The notes under the pieces were generated by a model. That model ran no database searches, had not been told where the DNA came from, and saw nothing but the letters and a program-made list of their open reading frames with translations. Below, piece after piece: positions 19,872 through 29,104 of a DNA stretch of 64,000 bases (its first letter is position 1; every line of letters starts with the position of its first letter). This DNA is from Salinicola halophyticus (lineage in GTDB: Bacteria; Pseudomonadota; Gammaproteobacteria; Pseudomonadales; Halomonadaceae). The DNA lies in NCBI RefSeq assembly GCF_003206695.1, contig NZ_PZJN01000001.1, positions 167,392 to 231,391 of the forward strand, read 5' to 3'. The position numbers and the translations under genes were made by a program.

Positions 19872-21252
19872 GCCCATAGCTATCCGGGGCGAGATCCTCG
19901 AACCGCGTGTACTTGCCGATGAACGCCATGTGGACAGTACCAATGGGGCCGTTACGCTGCTTGCCGATGATCAGCTCCGCCAACCCCTTGTTGTCCGGGT
20001 TGTCGGCATTGTAGACCTCGTCCCGATAGACGAAGGCGATGACATCGGCGTCCTGCTCGATGGCGCCCGACTCACGCAGATCCGACATCACCGGGCGCTT
20101 GTTGGGGCGCTGCTCCAGCGAGCGGTTGAGCTGCGACAGCGCCACCACCGGGCAGCCGAATTCCTTGGCAAGCCCCTTGAGCGAGCGCGAGATTTCGGAG
20201 ATTTCCGCGGTACGATTCTCGGAGAGCCCGGGCACCTGCATCAGCTGCAGATAGTCGATCATCACTAGGCCAATGTTGCCGTGCTCGCGAGCAATGCGCC
20301 GCGCGCGCGTGCGCAATTCATTGGGTGACAGTGCCGGCGTGTCGTCGATGAACAGCTGGCGATCCTTGAGCAGGTTGACCGCCGAGGTCAGCCTCGGCCA
20401 GTCCTCGTCCTCGAGCTGGCCGGTTCGCACCCTGGTCTGATCGATCCGTCCCAGCGATGACAGCACACGCAGCATCAGTGATTCGGCAGGCATCTCCATC
20501 GAGAACACGACCACCGGCTTGTCGTTGGAGACCACCGCATGCTCGACCAGATTCATGGCGAAGGTGGTCTTGCCCATCGATGGGCGCCCGGCGATGATCA
20601 CCAGATCCGAGGGCTGCAGCCCCGACGTCATATCGTCGAGATCGCGAAAGCCGGTCGAGATCCCGGTCATCTGGCCCTTCATGTTGAACAGCTCGTCGAT
20701 CCGGTCCACCGCCTTGGTCAGCAGATCGCTCATGCCGATCGGCCCGCCAAACTTGGGTCGCGATTCGCTGATCTGGAACACCAGCCGCTCGGCCTCGTTG
20801 ACCAGCTCGTCCGGGAGCCGTCCTTCCGGCGAGTAGGCGCTATCGGCAATCTGACGCGAGGCCTGGATCAGCTTGCGCAGCGTCGCACGCTCACGGACGA
20901 TATCGGCGTAGGCTCGAATGTTGCTTGCCGAAGGGGTGTTGCGCGCCAGTTCCGCCAGGTAGGCGAGCCCGCCCACGCTTTCGAGTTGGTCGCGACGCTC
21001 GAGGGCTTCCGACAGGGTCACCACATCGAGCGGATGGGAGCTTTCGGCCAGCTCGGCCATCGCGTTGAACGTCAGCCGGTGCTCATGGCGATAGAAATCG
21101 TCCGCGACCAGACGCTCCGATACGGTGTCCCAGCTGCTGTTGTCGAGCATCAACCCGCCGAGTACCGACTGCTCCGCCTCCAGCGAGTGTGGCGGCATCT
21201 TCAGCTGCGCGGTTTCCCGATCGTTGTCGACGCGTTGGTTCATGCTTGGCAT
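19858..21252 (-). CDS. dnaB: replicative DNA helicase DnaB
   Basis: Hexameric 5'-3' helicase of the replication fork. The 464-residue protein has the N-terminal interaction domain (PHSLEAEQSVLGGLMLDN near 21-38), a linker, and the RecA-type core with Walker A GRPSMGKTTFAMN near 220-233 and Walker B-type VMIDYLQLM near 330. Length is normal and no intein is present. The start at 21252 follows AGGATGA; Met4 is an alternative. It lies downstream of rplI on the same strand but is separated by a strong terminator, so it is probably transcribed from its own promoter. The last codons belong to a tandem repeat. Confidence 0.97.
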   Translation of the reverse strand: MPSMNQRVDNDRETAQLKMPPHSLEAEQSVLGGLMLDNSSWDTVSERLVADDFYRHEHRLTFNAMAELAESSHPLDVVTLSEALERRDQLESVGGLAYLAELARNTPSASNIRAYADIVRERATLRKLIQASRQIADSAYSPEGRLPDELVNEAERLVFQISESRPKFGGPIGMSDLLTKAVDRIDELFNMKGQMTGISTGFRDLDDMTSGLQPSDLVIIAGRPSMGKTTFAMNLVEHAVVSNDKPVVVFSMEMPAESLMLRVLSSLGRIDQTRVRTGQLEDEDWPRLTSAVNLLKDRQLFIDDTPALSPNELRTRARRIAREHGNIGLVMIDYLQLMQVPGLSENRTAEISEISRSLKGLAKEFGCPVVALSQLNRSLEQRPNKRPVMSDLRESGAIEQDADVIAFVYRDEVYNADNPDNKGLAELIIGKQRNGPIGTVHMAFIGKYTRFEDLAPDSYGQHYE

Positions 21253-21341
21253 TCATCCTGTGTCGTGCGCTGGACACGCAAGAATTCTCAGGCGCTCATT
21301 CTACCCAGTCGAGCGCGAGCACCGCCACGTCGACGGTCATG

Positions 21342-21374
21342 AAAAAGGCACGCAGGGCGTGAACCCTGCGTGCC
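21342..21374 (-). terminator. intrinsic terminator of the rpsF-rplI operon
   Basis: A perfect 11-bp stem GGCACGCAGGG (21347-21357) / CCCTGCGTGCC (21364-21374) with a 6-nt loop is followed on the minus strand by five U (21342-21346). It lies 37 bp past the rplI stop and is a textbook rho-independent terminator. Confidence 0.92.
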
Positions 21375-21411
21375 TTGGTCAGACGTCGCGATCAATGATC
21401 GTGGTCGAGAC

Positions 21412-21858
21412 TTACTCGGCCACCACCACCACACGGACGCTGGAAGTGACTTCGGCGTGCAACTGCAGCGCGATGTCATATTCGCCAGTCTGACGAAGCG
21501 GGCCTTCCGGCATGCGCACTTCGCTCTTGGCGACTTCGATGCCGGCCTGAGCCATGGCTTCGGCCAGATCGCGCGGGCCGATGGAACCGAACAGCTTGCC
21601 TTCTTCACCCGCCTTGGCCACCAGAGACAGTTCGATCTCGGCGAGCTGAGCGGCGCGCGTTTCGGCCTGGGCCTTGCGCTCGGCAGCCTGAGCTTCGAGC
21701 TCGGCGCGCTGCGTTTCGAACGCTTCGACGTTGTCTTTGGTCGCCGGTACGGCCATGCCGTAAGGAACCAGGTAATTACGACCGTAACCGGGCTTGACGG
21801 TGACCTTGTCACCCAGATCGCCCAGCTTGCCGATGTTATCGAGCAGAATGACTTCCAT
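21412..21858 (-). CDS. rplI: 50S ribosomal protein bL9
   Basis: Ribosomal protein that binds 23S rRNA at the L1 stalk base. The 148-residue product from the ATG at 21858 starts [19 protein letters not shown], the bL9 signature. Eight in-frame residues upstream lack homology and were excluded. The N-terminal rRNA-binding domain, central helix (Ala/Glu/Gln-rich, about 45-75) and C-terminal domain are all present. It is the last gene of rpsF-rpsR-DUF2232-rplI, 16 bp after the DUF2232 gene. Confidence 0.97.
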   Translation of the reverse strand: MEVILLDNIGKLGDLGDKVTVKPGYGRNYLVPYGMAVPATKDNVEAFETQRAELEAQAAERKAQAETRAAQLAEIELSLVAKAGEEGKLFGSIGPRDLAEAMAQAGIEVAKSEVRMPEGPLRQTGEYDIALQLHAEVTSSVRVVVVAE

Positions 21859-21874
21859 TCTCGTGAACCTCTCG

Positions 21875-22726
21875 TCAATCACTGCGTGTCAGTCGACCGC
21901 GAAAATCCGCGAAGGTATCTACCAACGCCAACAGCAGTACAATCAAAATCGTGGGCCAGGTGGTCAACAGCAAGGCGTAGAAGCCTACCAGCCAGAACCC
22001 GCTCATTCCCTTCAAACCAATAAACCCATGAACCAGCGCGACACCGGCAACCAGCAACGGTATCCAGGCCAACAGACTGGCGGCAGGAACGGCAAATACG
22101 ACACCCACCGCCATCAGTCCGAGCAGCAGCAGAAGTTGTCGCCGCGAGAGCTTCAACGAATGAAACTCCTCGCGAAATCCGCCGGGGTTATAAAGCCCCG
22201 CCTGCCAGCTCCTGGCGAGTGCCAGACAGGCAATTCCCGCCAACAGCACTACCAGCCCGGTCGCACCGCCGATCACCAGTGTCGCCATTCTCTCGGTGTC
22301 GATGCCCTGTGCCGCCAGCTGATCCAGCATGCTGGCCACTTCCGACGAGCTTTGCCGCAGCTCGCTGAGAAGTGGACCGGTACCGCCGGTCGGTACGAAG
22401 ATGCTCAGTTGCACCATCGCCATGCAGACGACGCTGCCGACGATCAGCGCTTCCGACCAGCGCATGCGTGCCCGCAGGACGGTCGCCATCAACGTCACCA
22501 GCAGGATACTGGACAACGGTACCGCATCGCCCTGAATCCACCACCAACCGGCAGGGATCGCCGCAGCGATCAGTACCGGCGCTGCCGGGGTCATGCCTCG
22601 GCGCAGCGTGACCAGACCCGCCACGGCGGCGCTGAACCAGAACAACCAGGGCACCAGCGCTGTCAGTGCGGCCGCCACCAACGCTTGCGGCGTACCGCGC
22701 ATGATCCAACGGGCCAATGCCAGCAT
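21875..22726 (-). CDS. DUF2232 (YybS-like) membrane protein
   Basis: The 283-residue integral membrane protein has about eight hydrophobic segments and a short polar loop near 118-145 ([19 protein letters not shown]). It resembles the DUF2232 proteins commonly found between rpsR and rplI in Pseudomonas and Halomonas relatives. Function is unknown; some related folds resemble transporter substrate-binding components. It sits inside the ribosomal operon 31 bp after rpsR, so expression should track ribosome synthesis. Confidence 0.85.
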   Translation of the reverse strand: MLALARWIMRGTPQALVAAALTALVPWLFWFSAAVAGLVTLRRGMTPAAPVLIAAAIPAGWWWIQGDAVPLSSILLVTLMATVLRARMRWSEALIVGSVVCMAMVQLSIFVPTGGTGPLLSELRQSSSEVASMLDQLAAQGIDTERMATLVIGGATGLVVLLAGIACLALARSWQAGLYNPGGFREEFHSLKLSRRQLLLLLGLMAVGVVFAVPAASLLAWIPLLVAGVALVHGFIGLKGMSGFWLVGFYALLLTTWPTILIVLLLALVDTFADFRGRLTRSD

Positions 22727-22757
22727 GACACCTCGTCAAGGTTTACCGGGTCAGGAT

Positions 22758-22985
22758 TTACTGGTGGCTGTCGGAGTACGGCAGCAATGCCAGGTAGCGC
22801 GCCCGCTTGATCGCGGTGGACAGCTGACGCTGGTAGCGCGCCTGAGTACCCGTGATGCGGCTGGGAACGATCTTGCCGGTCTCGGTGACGTAGGCTTTCA
22901 GCGTATCGATGTCTTTGTAGTCGATGTACTTCACGCCTTCGGCGGTGAAGCGGCAGAACTTACGGCGACGGAAAAAACGTGCCAT
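22758..22985 (-). CDS. rpsR: 30S ribosomal protein bS18
   Basis: The 75-residue small-subunit protein pairs with bS6 on the platform. It contains the family pattern [20 protein letters not shown] near 6-25 and [30 protein letters not shown]. The ribosome-binding region is AAGGAGAGA before the ATG at 22985. It lies 26 bp downstream of rpsF. Confidence 0.98.
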   Translation of the reverse strand: MARFFRRRKFCRFTAEGVKYIDYKDIDTLKAYVTETGKIVPSRITGTQARYQRQLSTAIKRARYLALLPYSDSHQ

Positions 22986-23011
22986 GAGAATCTCTCCTTA
23001 GCGAAATCGAA

Positions 23012-23431
23012 TCAGTGGGTTTCTTCAGCAGCTTCGGAACGCTCGGGGCGCTCAGAACGCTCACGATCGCCACGCTCGGAGGGCTTGTCGTCACGACGAC
23101 GGCTCTTTTCTTCAGCCGGCTTCATCATCGGCGAGGCTTCAGTCACGACCTCTTTGCAACGCACGATCATGCTGCGGATGATGGCGTCGTTGAAACGGAA
23201 GATGTTCTCGATTTCGTCGAGAGTCTCACCGCTGCATTCGACGTTCATCAGCACATAATGTGCCTTGTGAATCTTGTTGATCGGGTACGCCAGGTGACGA
23301 CGACCCCAATCTTCGAGACGATGCACGGTGCCGCCGTTCTCGGTCACGAGGCCGGTGTAGCGCTCGACCATGGCCGGGACCTGCTCGCTCTGGTCCGGGT
23401 GGACCATGAACACGATTTCATAATGACGCAT
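23012..23431 (-). CDS. rpsF: 30S ribosomal protein bS6
   Basis: The ATG at 23431 with AGGAG upstream gives 139 residues beginning [19 protein letters not shown]. The longer frame (from 23497) adds 22 non-homologous residues. The RNA-binding bS6 fold ends near residue 95. A charged tail of about 40 residues ([20 protein letters not shown]...) follows and is built from short ERSE/ERPE-type repeats. Acidic C-terminal tails are substrates of RimK in E. coli; here the tail is mixed-charge and no rimK is in view. First gene of its operon. Confidence 0.96.
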   Translation of the reverse strand: MRHYEIVFMVHPDQSEQVPAMVERYTGLVTENGGTVHRLEDWGRRHLAYPINKIHKAHYVLMNVECSGETLDEIENIFRFNDAIIRSMIVRCKEVVTEASPMMKPAEEKSRRRDDKPSERGDRERSERPERSEAAEETH

Positions 23432-23635
23432 GTTAGCTCCTTTCGGTTTGGCAGCTTCCACGCGGGCCCTCGTTTGAAGGGGTACCACGAGAAGCAAGGA
23501 GTCGATATCGGGTCGCGGCGCAAAACCACGTTGCCATCCAGATATTCAGACCAATTGACGCTCTGCTCGGGCAAATCGCCTGGATCAGACTCACCTGACC
23601 CGCCGATTCATCCCGTAGACGAGGCGCGCTCCGTG

Positions 23636-23663
23636 AGCATAGCCTGCCCACAGAACCGCGCAA
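23636..23663 (-). promoter_or_regulatory. sigma-70 promoter candidate for the rpsF operon
   Basis: On the minus strand, TTGCGC (-35; 23658-23663) and TATGCT (-10; 23636-23641) are separated by 16 bp. The start site would lie about 200 nt upstream of rpsF, leaving a long leader. S6:S18 autoregulatory leaders are known in many bacteria, but I could not confirm the conserved element here. Confidence 0.5.
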
Positions 23664-23693
23664 TTGTAGAGACCGAGCGCCTCGGGTGCAAGC

Positions 23694-24509
23694 TCAAGTG
23701 GAGCTGGCACGCCCTCGCTGACGAACGGCTTCGAACAGACAGATGCCCGTGGCGACCGAAACATTGAGACTGGAAACGCCGCCCTGCATCGGCAGCTTGA
23801 CCAGTCCGTCACACGCTTCGCGGGTCAGACGGCGCATGCCCTTGCCTTCCGCCCCCATCACCAGGGCGCAGGGAACGGTGAAGTCGGCATCGAAGACCAG
23901 CGCGTCGGCCTCCCCGGCCGTTCCGGTAATCCAGACCCCGGCCTGCTTGAGCTTCTCCATGCAGCGCGCCAGGTTGGTGACCTGAAACACCGGCACGCTC
24001 TCGGCCGCGCCGCAGGCAACCTTGCGCACCGTGGCATTGAGCGGAGCCGACTTGTCCTTGGCAACGATGACGCCATCGACACCGGCGGCATCGGCGCTGC
24101 GCAGACAGGCACCGAAGTTGTGCGGATCCGTCACCCCGTCGAGAATCAGAAAAAGCGGCGGCTGGCTCTGCTGCCATTGGTCGAGGCGCCACCATAGCGC
24201 CGTCTCATTCTCCGCGATCAGCGGCTCGGAAAAACCGATCACGCCTTGATGAGAGGCCTGACCCGAAATCACGTCGAGGGTTTCCCGCGGCACCCTTTTC
24301 AGCTCGCAACCAGCGGCATGGGCCTGCTGCAGCAACGCCTCGAGACGTTGCTCGGCATGCCCCTGCTGAATCCACAGCACTCGCGGCGGCTGTCCACGCT
24401 CGAACAGCGCGCGAACTGCGTGAACGCCGTAGACGGGTTCGAGCCCGTCTGGCGTCCGGGGAAGATCCGGCGACCGGCCGGCTTGACGTCGATGGGTTGG
24501 GCGACTCAT
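23694..24509 (-). CDS. rlmB: 23S rRNA (guanosine2251-2'-O)-methyltransferase
   Basis: SpoU/SPOUT methyltransferase acting on the peptidyltransferase loop of 23S rRNA. The 271-residue protein has the substrate-binding N-terminal domain starting EPVYGVHAVRALFERG and the knotted domain with DGVTDPHNFGACLRSADAAG, MGAEGKGMRRL and LPMQGGVSSLNVSVATGICL, the three SpoU motifs. It sits 42 bp after rnr on the same strand, the conserved rnr-rlmB pair. The N-terminus is about 20 residues longer than in E. coli and is basic. Confidence 0.96.
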   Translation of the reverse strand: MSRPTHRRQAGRSPDLPRTPDGLEPVYGVHAVRALFERGQPPRVLWIQQGHAEQRLEALLQQAHAAGCELKRVPRETLDVISGQASHQGVIGFSEPLIAENETALWWRLDQWQQSQPPLFLILDGVTDPHNFGACLRSADAAGVDGVIVAKDKSAPLNATVRKVACGAAESVPVFQVTNLARCMEKLKQAGVWITGTAGEADALVFDADFTVPCALVMGAEGKGMRRLTREACDGLVKLPMQGGVSSLNVSVATGICLFEAVRQRGRASST

Positions 24510-24551
24510 GGCGTCACCTACTCCATGCCGCGGAACGACAGATCACGGCAC

Positions 24552-27068
24552 TCATCGCTTGCCCCGGCGCTGGCGCGGCCCACGGGAGCGCCGCTTGGGA
24601 GCGCCACCCTCCTTGTTGCCGCTCGAGTCGCTGTTCGTCGAATCGTTATTCGCCGCCCCGTTATTCGTTGACTCGTCATTCGTCGAGTCATTACCCGTGG
24701 CGTCGCTGCCGGACTTGCCACCCTGACGCTCGCGCTTGCCGGGGCGATTCTTGCTCGTTGATGGCTTCGCGTTTCCGCCGCCCCCACCCGGCTTCTGGGC
24801 GCGCGGCGTGCGGCGATGACGCGGCGCCGCATCAGCGAGGTCGAAATCGATCTTGCGATCGTCCATATCGACGCGCGCAATGCGGACGGTGACGCCGTCA
24901 CCCAGGCGATAGGCCACACCGCTACGCTCGCCTTTCAGACGATGCTTCTCGGCTTCGTAGTGATAATAATCGGACGGCAGCGAGGTCACGTGGACCAGGC
25001 CTTCGACATAGACGTCGTCGAGACGCACGAAAATACCGAACTGCGTCACGGCGGCGATGGTGCCTTCGTAGACTTCGCCGACCTTGTCGGAAAGAAATTC
25101 GCACTTCAGCCAGTCGGTGACATCACGGGTCGCGTCGTCGGCGCGGCGCTCGGTCATCGAACAGTGCTCACCCAGCTCGATCATCTGCTCGAAGGTGTAC
25201 GGGCACCAGGTAGAGGGCTTCTCCACCGGTGCGCCCTCGGCCCGCAGGACCGTCTGGGTCTGACGCGGGCCGCGAATGACGGAGCGAATCGCACGGTGCA
25301 CCAGCAGATCGGGATAGCGACGGATCGGCGAGGTGAAGTGCGCATAGGCCTGATAGGCCAGCCCGAAGTGGCCATCGTTCTGGGGCGAATAGACGGCCTG
25401 ACTCATCGAGCGCAGCATCACGGTCTGAATGATATCGAAGTCCGGGCGCCCCTGGATCGCCTCGCGCAGCGCCTGATAATCCTTGGGCGTCGGCTCGTCG
25501 CCGCCGCCCAGCGTCAATCCCAGCTCGCCGAGGAACACGCGCAGGTTCTCGAGCCGCTCCGATGCCGGCGCCTGGTGCACCCGGTAGAGCGCCGGCAGGT
25601 CATGCTTGTCGAGGAAGCGCGCCGTGGCCACGTTGGCCGCCAGCATGCACTCCTCGACCAGCTTGTGGGCGTCGTTGCGGCTACGCGGGACGATCTTCTC
25701 GATCTTGCGCTCGTCGTTGAAGACGATCTGCGTCTCGGTGGTCTCGAAGTCGATGGCGCCACGCACGTCACGCGCCTGTCGCAACACCTTGTAGAGTGCA
25801 TGCAGGTTTTCGAGCGACGGGACCAGCTCGCGATACTGTTCGCGTAGCGCCGACCCTTTCTCGCTGTCCGGCTCCTGCAACATGGCGCCGACCTGGTTGT
25901 AGGTCAGCCGTGCATGCGACTGGATCACCGCTTCGTAGAACTTGTAGCGACTGATGGTGCCGTTCTGCGAGATGTTCATCTCACAGACCATGGTCAGGCG
26001 ATCGACGTGCGGGTTGAGCGAACAGAGCCCGTTGGAGAGCAGCTCCGGCAACATCGGCACCACCTGACCGGGGAAGTAGACCGAGTTGCCACGAACGTAG
26101 CCCTCGTTGTCCAGCGCGCTGCCGCCGCGGACATAATGGGAGACGTCGGCGATCGCGACGACCAGCTTCCAGCTGCCGGACTTGGTCTTCCAGGCGCAGA
26201 CGGCGTCGTCGAAATCCTTGGCATCTTCGCCATCGATGGTCACCAGCGGCATCTCGCGCAGATCGATCCGTGCGGCCTTGTCCTCGTCCTTCACCTCCGC
26301 GGACATGCCGGCGATCTGATCGTCGACTTCCGGCGGAAAGTCCGCAGGAATATCGTGCGAGCGGATCGCGATGTCGATCTCGAGCCCCGGGTCCATTCGC
26401 TCGCCGAGGATCTCGACCACCTCGCCGACCGGCTGCTTGCGGGTCTCCGGCTGCTGAGTGATCCGGACCGAAACGATCTGACCGTCTTTCGCCCCACCGC
26501 TGACACTGTGGGGGATGATGACCTCCTGACTGATCCGCGAATTTTCCGGAATCAGGACCGCGAACTCGGAGGTATTCTGACGGAACACGCCGACCAGCGT
26601 CTGGGTGTTGCGCGCCAGCACTTCAGCGATGGTGCCCTCGGCACGGTTACGCCGGTCCCGGCCGCTGATACGCGCCAGTACCACGTCGCCGTTGAACACG
26701 CGTCGCATCTGACGCGGAGGCAGCACCAGATCGGGTTTGACCCCGTCATGGCGAATCAGGAACCCCATGCCGTCCCGGTGACCCTGAACGCGTCCCTTGA
26801 TCAGATCGAGCTTGTCGATCAGTGCGTAGGCGCCCTTGCGATCCTTGAGGATCTGACCGTCGCGCTCCATCGCCGCGAGCCGGCGACGCACCGCCTCCAG
26901 CTGGTTGTCATCTTCGAGCCCCAGCATCGCGCTCATGTTTTCGTGGGTAATCGGCTTGCCGTACTCCTCAAGGCGCGCGAGCAAGTACTCACGGCTGGGT
27001 ACGGGACTGTCATATTTGTCTGCTTCACGAGCCGCGTGCGGGTCGTCATCCAATGTCCAATGAGTCAT
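24552..27068 (-). CDS. rnr: ribonuclease R
   Basis: Processive 3'-5' exoribonuclease that degrades structured RNA. The 838-residue protein has an N-terminal helix-turn-helix region, two cold-shock domains, the RNB core with VTIDGEDAKDFDDAV (about 275-290) carrying the metal-binding aspartates, and an S1 domain (GEVYEGTIAAVTQFGIFVRLDD). The C-terminal tail after about 760 is lysine/arginine-rich and includes an Asn/Ser/Thr/Asp low-complexity stretch (GNDSTNDESTNNGAANND) encoded by imperfect TCGTTATTCGT-type repeats at about 24620-24710. It is upstream of rlmB and has its own promoter. Confidence 0.97.
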   Translation of the reverse strand: MTHWTLDDDPHAAREADKYDSPVPSREYLLARLEEYGKPITHENMSAMLGLEDDNQLEAVRRRLAAMERDGQILKDRKGAYALIDKLDLIKGRVQGHRDGMGFLIRHDGVKPDLVLPPRQMRRVFNGDVVLARISGRDRRNRAEGTIAEVLARNTQTLVGVFRQNTSEFAVLIPENSRISQEVIIPHSVSGGAKDGQIVSVRITQQPETRKQPVGEVVEILGERMDPGLEIDIAIRSHDIPADFPPEVDDQIAGMSAEVKDEDKAARIDLREMPLVTIDGEDAKDFDDAVCAWKTKSGSWKLVVAIADVSHYVRGGSALDNEGYVRGNSVYFPGQVVPMLPELLSNGLCSLNPHVDRLTMVCEMNISQNGTISRYKFYEAVIQSHARLTYNQVGAMLQEPDSEKGSALREQYRELVPSLENLHALYKVLRQARDVRGAIDFETTETQIVFNDERKIEKIVPRSRNDAHKLVEECMLAANVATARFLDKHDLPALYRVHQAPASERLENLRVFLGELGLTLGGGDEPTPKDYQALREAIQGRPDFDIIQTVMLRSMSQAVYSPQNDGHFGLAYQAYAHFTSPIRRYPDLLVHRAIRSVIRGPRQTQTVLRAEGAPVEKPSTWCPYTFEQMIELGEHCSMTERRADDATRDVTDWLKCEFLSDKVGEVYEGTIAAVTQFGIFVRLDDVYVEGLVHVTSLPSDYYHYEAEKHRLKGERSGVAYRLGDGVTVRIARVDMDDRKIDFDLADAAPRHRRTPRAQKPGGGGGNAKPSTSKNRPGKRERQGGKSGSDATGNDSTNDESTNNGAANNDSTNSDSSGNKEGGAPKRRSRGPRQRRGKR

Positions 27069-27169
27069 GCAACCATCGTCCTTGCGTTGAGCCTACTGGG
27101 CTTGGGCTGTGGAGAGAATTCACGCGGCAGGCGGCTTGAGCCGTTCAATTTTTTTGGATTCATGCGCCA

Positions 27170-27198
27170 AGTATAGCGGTCACACCTGCCCGACCCAA
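27170..27198 (-). promoter_or_regulatory. sigma-70 promoter candidate for rnr-rlmB
   Basis: TTGGGT (-35; 27193-27198) and TATACT (-10; 27170-27175) on the minus strand are separated by 17 bp, about 100 bp upstream of the rnr start. The -10 is near-consensus. Confidence 0.6.
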
Positions 27199-27297
27199 CC
27201 ATGCACTGCGCAAACGGGGCAATAGCGTTGACGAAGAGCCACCGTGGAGCGCCGCAGCGGCAAGGTTCGGGAGGATAAATCGCCGGCAATCGGACGC

Positions 27298-27325
27298 TTG
27301 CATTCGAACGCAAAGCCGGTATCAT
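27298..27325 (+). promoter_or_regulatory. sigma-70 promoter of the tRNA-Leu cluster
   Basis: TTGCAT (27298-27303) and TATCAT (27320-27325) are separated by 16 bp. They are followed by a GC-rich discriminator (GCATCGCGCC), typical of stringently controlled stable-RNA promoters. The first tRNA starts at 27339. Confidence 0.7.
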
Positions 27326-27338
27326 GCATCGCGCCTTG

Positions 27339-27425
27339 GCCCAGATGGCGGAATTGGTAGACGCGCTAGCTTCAGGTGCTAGTGTCCTTATGGACGTGGA
27401 GGTTCAAGTCCTCTTCTGGGCACCA
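27339..27425 (+). tRNA. tRNA-Leu (CAG)
   Basis: 87 nt including an encoded CCA. The acceptor is GCCCAGA / TCTGGGC. The anticodon loop TTCAGGT between GCTAG and CTAG(T) arms gives anticodon CAG, reading CUG. It has a long variable arm (GTCCTTATGGAC) as expected for type II tRNA-Leu. First of three nearly identical genes. Confidence 0.97.
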
Positions 27426-27468
27426 TCGCTTCCGGCGATGGATGTTTCGAACGCACAAGGCCGGATAA

Positions 27469-27555
27469 GCCCGGATGGCGGAATTGGTAGACGCGCTAGC
27501 TTCAGGTGCTAGTGTCCTTATGGACGTGGAGGTTCAAGTCCTCTTCCGGGCACCA
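27469..27555 (+). tRNA. tRNA-Leu (CAG)
   Basis: 87 nt including CCA. It has the same D, anticodon, variable and T arms as the first copy, but the acceptor stem is GCCCGGA / TCCGGGC. Anticodon CAG. It begins 43 bp after the first copy. Confidence 0.97.
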
Positions 27556-27601
27556 TTCCAAGGGAGTTTTTCGGACTCCTGGCAGCACCGATACATGACA
27601 C

Positions 27602-27688
27602 GCCCAGGTGGCGGAATTGGTAGACGCGCTAGCTTCAGGTGCTAGTATCCTTACGGATGTGGAGGTTCAAGTCCTCTCCTGGGCACCA
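27602..27688 (+). tRNA. tRNA-Leu (CAG)
   Basis: 87 nt including CCA. The acceptor is GCCCAGG / CCTGGGC. The variable arm carries compensated changes (ATCCTTACGGAT against GTCCTTATGGAC), keeping base pairing. Anticodon CAG. Third copy in the cluster. Confidence 0.97.
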
Positions 27689-27901
27689 CGTGTCATGTAA
27701 TAGTCGGCAGCACTCCCCCTGCTAACGCCGGCTTTTGACGTAACGCTTTCCCATCTTGATTTTTCGTCGTTTCCGACCCTTCTTCACATCCAGATCGTTC
27801 TTTGCATCCAGATCGTCGCTGGCTCGATGAATTCGCGAGTAGACGACCGGTTTGCCAAGCGGCCGACATCGGCAACCTTCAGCGCCGACTCCATTCCACA
27901 G

Positions 27902-28756
27902 CTACTGATAGCGTCCGGGCCGAGTCGAAACCGCTTCCAGCCCCCAGCCGCTCTTTTCCACCTTTCCTTCCAGCTGACGCTCGATCGGATCAGCCAGTTG
28001 CGGAAAGAAGTCCAGCCCGGTTCGAGCCTCGATTTCGTCGATGGTGATCACGAACCGTGCCAGCGGTTCGTCGCCCGTGACGTCCTGCGGCATCAGAAAT
28101 GCCAGCGCCTTCGGCGTCTTGCCCGGCACGACCAATATCTTGTAGAAGCCCACGGGCACCTGCGAGAACCCGACACGGTGCAGCAGCTGGTCATCGAAGA
28201 CCGGTCCGGTCACGACCCGGACGCTGCCAAAACGCGGCACGAAATCGTCGATGACCGCCTCTTCCAGGCGCTGCCATAGCTGTCGATTGAGCTTGGGTCG
28301 CTGCGGCGTGATATTGGTCATCAGGAAACTGTCCAGCTGGCCTTCGCGCCCATGAACGACCGCCATGGCATAGTTCGGCGCCAGATGACCGCGATCGTAA
28401 CCGCTGCGGGCGTAGTCGTCGCCGGAGATCGGCCACAGGCTGCGCCAGTCGGATTGGAAATGATCGGGGCGCGGCAGACTATGCGGATTGTCGACCCGAT
28501 TCAGCGTGTAGCCCACCCACAGCGGCTCGGCCCGCACGTCCGACCAGCCGACCAGAAAGCCGTCGTTTCGCAGCACCCGATTCCAGCCTCGCCAGTCGTT
28601 CCATTGCCAGTCGGGAACACCCATCCAGCTCAGCTGATCGCGGACGCCGCCTTCGTGCCAATACCACAGCCCGCTGATGACCACGACGAAGATCAATCCG
28701 ATCCGAGACGAACGAGCCAGCTGACCCAGCAGCCCTCGCCGTTGATGACGCGCCAT
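27902..28756 (-). CDS. DNA/RNA non-specific endonuclease (NUC1/EndoG family), membrane-anchored
   Basis: The 284-residue protein has one N-terminal hydrophobic segment (about 19-32, GLIFVVVISGLWYW) after an Arg-rich start, so the catalytic part is expected in the periplasm or outside. The beta-beta-alpha metal nuclease motif DRGH is at 121-124 (catalytic His124), followed by TNITPQ (147-152) whose Asn coordinates the metal. Such nucleases degrade DNA and RNA for nutrition or defence. No dedicated inhibitor gene is adjacent, as expected if it is exported. It is 6 bp downstream of the Lrp-domain gene and probably cotranscribed. Confidence 0.88.
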   Translation of the reverse strand: MARHQRRGLLGQLARSSRIGLIFVVVISGLWYWHEGGVRDQLSWMGVPDWQWNDWRGWNRVLRNDGFLVGWSDVRAEPLWVGYTLNRVDNPHSLPRPDHFQSDWRSLWPISGDDYARSGYDRGHLAPNYAMAVVHGREGQLDSFLMTNITPQRPKLNRQLWQRLEEAVIDDFVPRFGSVRVVTGPVFDDQLLHRVGFSQVPVGFYKILVVPGKTPKALAFLMPQDVTGDEPLARFVITIDEIEARTGLDFFPQLADPIERQLEGKVEKSGWGLEAVSTRPGRYQ

Positions 28757-28762
28757 CCCGAC

Positions 28763-29038
28763 CTAGAGACCGACGGAGAACATGGCGTCGAGATCGTGGC
28801 GTGAATGCACCTGCATGGCATTGAGCGTTTCGGTATCGCGGATGCCTTCGACCTCCATCAGCCGCTCGGTCACCAGCGCGGCCAGCGATTCGAAATCGCG
28901 GGTGCGAGCGATGGCGATCAGATCGTAGCGACCGCAGGTCGAATAGACCTCGCTGATTCCCTCGAGATCCGCCAGACGCTCGGCCACGCCACGAATTCGG
29001 CCTTTTTCCACGTTGATCAGAATAACGGCGTTCTGCAT
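28763..29038 (-). CDS. stand-alone Lrp/AsnC ligand-binding (RAM) domain protein
   Basis: The 91-residue protein MQNAVILINVEKGRIRGVAERL...VYSTCGRYDLIAIAR matches the effector-binding domain of Lrp/AsnC regulators without any DNA-binding helix-turn-helix. Such SraA-type proteins may bind amino acids or modify full-length Lrp oligomers (family inference). AGGAGAGGG precedes the ATG. A 13-bp tandem array lies 14 bp upstream of the start. It is 6 bp upstream of the nuclease gene. Confidence 0.9.
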   Translation of the reverse strand: MQNAVILINVEKGRIRGVAERLADLEGISEVYSTCGRYDLIAIARTRDFESLAALVTERLMEVEGIRDTETLNAMQVHSRHDLDAMFSVGL

Positions 29039-29052
29039 TTCCCTCTCCTATT

Positions 29053-29104
29053 GATCCAGCCCAGCAATCCAGCCCAGTGATCCAGTCCAGCGACCCAGCC
29101 ACCG
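29053..29104. repeat. four 13-bp tandem copies upstream of the Lrp-domain gene
   Basis: GATCCAGCCCAGC, AATCCAGCCCAGT, GATCCAGTCCAGC and GACCCAGCCACCG run head to tail. The array lies in the 5' leader of the minus-strand Lrp-domain gene, only 14 bp from its start codon, just beyond the ribosome-binding site. Confidence 0.9.

Noticed and set aside
23432-23635. S6:S18 autoregulatory leader
   Set aside because: A CTCGT/ACGAG hairpin exists in the leader, but I could not identify the conserved protein-binding bulge, so it is not called.
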